Of a DNA stretch of 64,000 nt, positions 60,715-64,000 are shown piece by piece. How positions within the stretch are numbered: position 1 is the first letter of the stretch; each line of letters opens with the position of its first letter. Location: positions 126,001 through 190,000 of the forward strand of contig JAJEKV010000137.1 in the NCBI GenBank assembly GCA_021234155.1, in the 5' to 3' direction. The stretch is from Isoetes taiwanensis. Its lineage: Eukaryota; Streptophyta; Lycopodiopsida; Isoetales; Isoetaceae. Below the pieces are notes generated by a model. The model ran no database searches. It saw only the letters and a list, made by a program, of their open reading frames with translations, and was not told the DNA's origin. Made by a program: the position numbers and the translations under genes.

Positions 60715-61154
60715 TAATTCTACGTGATATTTCATGTGTTGTGAACACGTGAACCTTCAACAAAACGTATCGATCAACTTTTCAAAAGACTAAACTAAAC
60801 ACTATACTTTATAATTTCTAAATTAAGGTTAGAGCATAAGATGCTACTAAAAGTTATTTCACGTCAATCCAAACACTTGAGTATTGCATTATCAATTGGA
60901 CATTAACTGGGGTCCAACTGCACAGGTTTTGAATGAAAGAAATGTTCGCGGCGGAACATTAAGTTGAAGTGGCAATGCATCATTCTACAATCTTTATATA
61001 ACCTTAAGATTAAGATAAAATTTAGAAGTTTCACAAATTTATATATCCAAGTTCGAAAGTTTTCCAAAAGCCTCTATCCTTCTATGCTCGTCAGAGTTCT
61101 ATAGATGGCATTTGAATAAAAAAAATTAATCTACAAATTCATTAACCAACACCA
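60715..61154. other. AT-rich spacer, 3' side of the UGT gene
   Basis: No gene. It probably contains the 3' UTR of the minus-strand UGT. Confidence 0.4.
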
Positions 61155-62564
61155 TTAAGAGATTTCACAAAGGAATGCATTTAAATTCTCTTTGAAATTG
61201 AGCCCATGCATTCGACTTTTATTTTTAAGCTGCAAGGCCCGTTGCCTCATGGCTTCTCTCTGTGAGGATTCGTTCATTACCATTTTAACACATTTCTCAA
61301 CATTTTGCCATGAGACAAACCCTTCTGCAGTGGCCTCAACCTCAATCCCAATCTTGAGTTCATCCACCACATATCTACATGTAAAAGGTTGGTCACCCAT
61401 GAAAGGCCAACATACTATAGGAGCAGCGCAAAGAGTGATACACTCAAGGATAGAGTTCCAACCACAATGAGTAACAAATCCGCCAACTGAGGGGTGTCTC
61501 AAAATTAGGGATTGGGGAGCCCAGTCCCAAACAATGAGCCCCAAATCATGGATGGAATCTAGGAACCCTTGTGGAAAGGCATGGGAAGTACATTGGGGGA
61601 CAACCCACAAGAATTTGTGGTGGCTTGCTTTGAGCCCTAAAGCCAGCTCGTGTATTTGCGTCTCCCCTAATGCTGCCCAGCTTCCAAATGAAATAAAGAG
61701 CACTGAGGAAGGGGCCTGCTTGTCTAGCCACTCCAAACACGTCGATTCTTCAGCACTCTTATACAGCTGTACCAGCCTAACCTTGTCATTTTGTTCCTGC
61801 CCCAAATCCTCCAGAAAGGCAGGATGAATGAGTGGCCCAACCGGTATCAGCTTTTGAGACACCGATTCCGTCTCGGGCATTTGAGACAGTGCCGCAAAAA
61901 CCTCCTCCTCTAATTCATAGAATGTATTTACCAGAATCCCATCTACTTCCACTAGATGTTTCTTCAGGCCTTGCACGAGTGGATTGCTCGGGTCTTTTAT
62001 GACATCCGGAACCTGATTCCACGGCACAAATGGAAGGCCAGGAACGGCCAATCCACCGTCAGATTCGGAGAACTTTCCTGCGCGGAATGTGGCAACCATG
62101 TAAAACAGGGATGCAGGGTAGAAGAGATAATGTCTGATATGGAATTTAGAAGCAGGGGCAAATGACCAGAGAACCATCATGTCGGTGATTATGGCAACAG
62201 GAGGCGATTCCATGGACTGTAAGAGGTCTTCAAAGGCACTTTCGTGCGCAGAAAAATCTGACGGAACAGGGGAGGTCTTCATGGAGAAATTTCGAACCCC
62301 GCCCATAACCACTCTGCCGCTGAACTGCTGCGGGGGCATTCCAGAGAGTAAAAGCAAGGCGATGTCCAGCCCCTCTGTTACGTCCAAATCTGAAGCGGTC
62401 ATAGCGGCATACGATTCCGGGCTTGAAAAAACCACTGTGATGGAATTGCCCAGCCATGCCAGCTGCTTCGCCAGGTTCATCACAGGCGTTGCATGGCCTC
62501 TCCCGATCGCAAGACAAATTAGGATATGTGCTGATTTCCTTGGAGCCCTGGCGTCGATGGCCAT
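61155..62564 (-). CDS. UDP-glycosyltransferase (family 1 GT)
   Basis: An intact single-exon ORF of 469 residues, a normal length for plant UGTs. They transfer sugar from UDP-sugar to small molecules such as flavonoids, hormones or terpenoids, usually in the cytosol. The N-terminal GRGHATP carries the likely catalytic His24, and TD at 127-128 offers the partner Asp128. The C-terminal PSPG box runs from W348 (WAPQSLILRHPSVGGFVTHC, then GWNS) to Q392. It has 45 residues instead of the usual 44, with one extra residue in the LCAAPIV stretch. The last residue Gln fits glucose preference in other UGTs, which is only a guide. The start at 62562-62564 fits family length. The acceptor substrate cannot be read from sequence. 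Confidence 0.93.
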   Translation of the reverse strand: MAIDARAPRKSAHILICLAIGRGHATPVMNLAKQLAWLGNSITVVFSSPESYAAMTASDLDVTEGLDIALLLLSGMPPQQFSGRVVMGGVRNFSMKTSPVPSDFSAHESAFEDLLQSMESPPVAIITDMMVLWSFAPASKFHIRHYLFYPASLFYMVATFRAGKFSESDGGLAVPGLPFVPWNQVPDVIKDPSNPLVQGLKKHLVEVDGILVNTFYELEEEVFAALSQMPETESVSQKLIPVGPLIHPAFLEDLGQEQNDKVRLVQLYKSAEESTCLEWLDKQAPSSVLFISFGSWAALGETQIHELALGLKASHHKFLWVVPQCTSHAFPQGFLDSIHDLGLIVWDWAPQSLILRHPSVGGFVTHCGWNSILECITLCAAPIVCWPFMGDQPFTCRYVVDELKIGIEVEATAEGFVSWQNVEKCVKMVMNESSQREAMRQRALQLKNKSRMHGLNFKENLNAFLCEIS

Positions 62565-62600
62565 GGCGGATGGATTGTGTTATGCCGGCCTTGAATTATA

Positions 62601-62610
62601 GAGAATACAG
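62601..62610 (-). promoter_or_regulatory. TATA-like box before the UGT
   Basis: The minus strand reads CTCTATAATTC about 37-46 bases before the UGT start codon. If used, the 5' UTR would be very short. Weak evidence. Confidence 0.25.
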
Positions 62611-63210
62611 CACCCCCTAGGCCAATATTTGAAGCCTTCTTTCTCCCGGAGCCAACCTCGCAGTTTCCTTCTTTAAAGTGCATTGAATTCATACGGAAGT
62701 TTTCCTGCCATTCATTGACTCAAGCGGGAATCTACAGGAAAATCCTTGTAGTTTGCCCTACACCACTATGACGAACCCACCCAGGCAATTTCCTCTTATA
62801 AAGTGCACTGATTTATTGATTCTATTAGTAGATTTTTCCTTTTTAATGGGTTTTCTTCTAGAGGGTTCGCTCCAGACCGTAGATTGACAGTATATTCCAC
62901 GGATTGTGCATCAGGGATGCCTAGTTTTTTTGCCCCATAAAACGAAAGCCAAATCCTAAGGTCCATGATACTGCTCCCTTCCCGCCATACCGAACAAAAA
63001 AAAAATGCCAGACAAAAAGAAATGCCAGTAAGCAGCTCAAACCCGTCCAAAAAATACCCTGGACATACCATTTCAGATATATACACCCCCGTCTAGGCGA
63101 AACCATGCGTGAAATACGGTCCCCAAATACCAAACGAAATAATTGGAAGTTTATGAGACCGTATTCCGATTAGACACGTCTTATTCTGATTAAAATTTTC
63201 AAGGAAAAAC
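62611..63210. other. Upstream region of the UGT gene
   Basis: No gene. AAAGTGCA.TGA words occur near 62676 and 62800 within two related stretches (TTTCCTTCTTTAAAGTGCATTG and TTTCCTCTTATAAAGTGCACTG), an old partial duplication. Confidence 0.4.
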
Positions 63211-63309
63211 TACGTAAAAACCACCTACCAAATATTCTGACGTATCTCCCAATCAGTGTTTGCCACGTGGCAAACATTCAATCCCGAAATTTCCATTTAG
63301 GTAGCATTC

Positions 63310-63365
63310 TAGCTGACATTCTGTATTTGCGTTACATTCTAGTTGACATTCTGTATTTGCAGCAA
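63310..63365. repeat. Tandem GACATTCTGTATTTGC repeat
   Basis: TTCTAGCTGACATTCTGTATTTGC at about 63308 is repeated about 32 bases later with one change. Confidence 0.65.
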
Positions 63366-63499
63366 AAAGTGCAATGCCTAAATGCTTTGGAGCTTGAAAA
63401 CTCTTATCTGACTTTTCCTTGCCACAGATCTGCAACAAAGGGCAACAAAAGATCTGTAACAGAATAAGAGCTTTATCTGATTTGCACACGAATAGGGCG

Positions 63500-63600
63500 G
63501 ATCAAGGCAAACGAAACAGGGGTTTGGCAAACGAAACAGGGCAAACGAAAACATGGGTTTGATTTCCAGGCAAACAAGGCAAATAAAACAGGGATGAGCC
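63500..63600. repeat. GGCAAACGAAACAGGG short repeats
   Basis: Four to five variants of GGCAAACGAAACAGGG lie within about 90 bases inside the deletion derivative. Confidence 0.65.
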
Positions 63601-63689
63601 AGAAACAAGGCCGGTTAGATTTGCAGATGAAATGTCCTGCCATATCTCTGAATAGCTGCTATTATCTTAAGAAGTGCTCTAAAATCGTC

Positions 63690-63800
63690 GCAATCTCACA
63701 AAACTCCCAAACTTTTGCTGAAAGAACTTCAAAATGGCTGCTAATCTCACAGAACTCTCAAACTTTTGCTGCAAGAACTTCAAGATGGCTGCTAAACTCC
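63690..63800. repeat. ~54-bp tandem duplication
   Basis: A unit holding CAAACTTTTGCTG, AAGAACTTCAA and ATGGCTGCTAA is repeated twice with a partial third, comparable with the tandem leader repeats of the larger element (17450-17650), but different in sequence detail. Confidence 0.6.
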
Positions 63801-64000
63801 CAAGCAAGTCACTAATCTGCCAGAGTAGCCTCTAATCTAAGATATAAGATAAAGGCGCCCTCCAAGAGCACCTTTAAAGATCAATCGGCCATCGCCATAC
63901 AACCTCGAGCCTACCGGCAGGAGGCATAGAGAAGGAATTTTTTTTTGCACATAATATTTGGTAGGTGGTTTCCACGTAACGGGAATGTCAAGTTACTTGA

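Larger units (their letters stand above)
63211..64000 (-). mobile_element. Deletion derivative of the recombinase TIR element (runs off window)
   Basis: Inverted repeats TACGTAAAAACCACCTACC... (63211-63236) and its complement-type partner (63953-63979) match those at 17310 and 20573. The subterminal block with TTGCCACGTGGCAAAC (63258-63276) and the block GCGCCCTCCAAGAGC...CAATCGGCCATC (63854-63894) match the two ends of the 3.3-kb element in the opposite orientation. The coding part is absent, so this is a non-autonomous copy of about 0.8 kb. The outer palindrome begins at 63981 and is cut by the window end. Confidence 0.75.

Overview
This is a nuclear window from a land plant. The evidence is a complete intron-rich DDM1-type chromatin remodeler, a PLS-class PPR gene, a plant secondary-metabolism UDP-glycosyltransferase, plant-type chromovirus, hAT, MULE, LINE and SINE relics, and AT-rich intergenic DNA with many satellites. 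The style of the PPR gene and the mix of elements make me think of a fern or another non-seed vascular plant. That is inference only; nothing in the window fixes the species.

Layout. 1-8 kb: intergenic DNA with a decayed multi-frame relic of a transposon-like gene (about 1.9-4.2 kb), a fold-back element near 6.5 kb and a possible terminal exon near 7 kb. 8.9-10.9 kb: an intact minus-strand PPR ORF that stops inside its E domain. 11-17 kb: decayed ORFs, tRNA-derived SINE heads, inverted copies of a TATA-bearing promoter-like segment and a hairpin-forming satellite. 17.3-20.6 kb: a DNA element with terminal inverted repeats that carries a broken, intron-containing tyrosine-recombinase-like gene of the Crypton/ZMYM (DUF3504) type. 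A 0.8-kb internally deleted relative lies in the opposite orientation at the right edge of the window (63.2-64 kb). 22.6-26.4 kb: a full 15-exon DDM1/LSH gene on the minus strand, the best-supported gene here, with an E2F-like site in its promoter.

27-36 kb: gene-poor DNA with a satellite rich in heat-shock-element motifs, a 110-bp satellite with an internal inversion, two retroposon 3' ends and a 260-bp MITE-like element. 36.3-38.8 kb: a Mutator-like non-autonomous element with a 9-bp target duplication that has captured a piece of a JINGUBANG-type WD40 gene (Pack-MULE). 40.2-41.1 kb: a hAT transposase fragment. 41.1-53.8 kb: a LINE endonuclease fragment split by a complete 12-kb Ty3/gypsy chromovirus. 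Its 1.57-kb LTRs, ATAAT target duplication, initiator-Met primer site, polypurine tract and frameshifted gag-pol with chromodomain can all be seen, and it has an extra 2.4-kb coding-like block between the 5' LTR and gag. 55.9-58.3 kb: a broken FtsH-like fragment and a PPR fragment. 59.7-60.4 kb: a palindrome with two 240-base arms that appear identical. 61.2-62.6 kb: an intact single-exon UGT gene on the minus strand.

How things fit together. Only three genes look intact over their visible length: the PPR gene, DDM1 and the UGT. Most of the rest is mobile DNA in layers (LTR element inside LINE, SINE inside Pack-MULE). DDM1 is itself a regulator that keeps such elements methylated and silent, but its presence here is probably coincidence.
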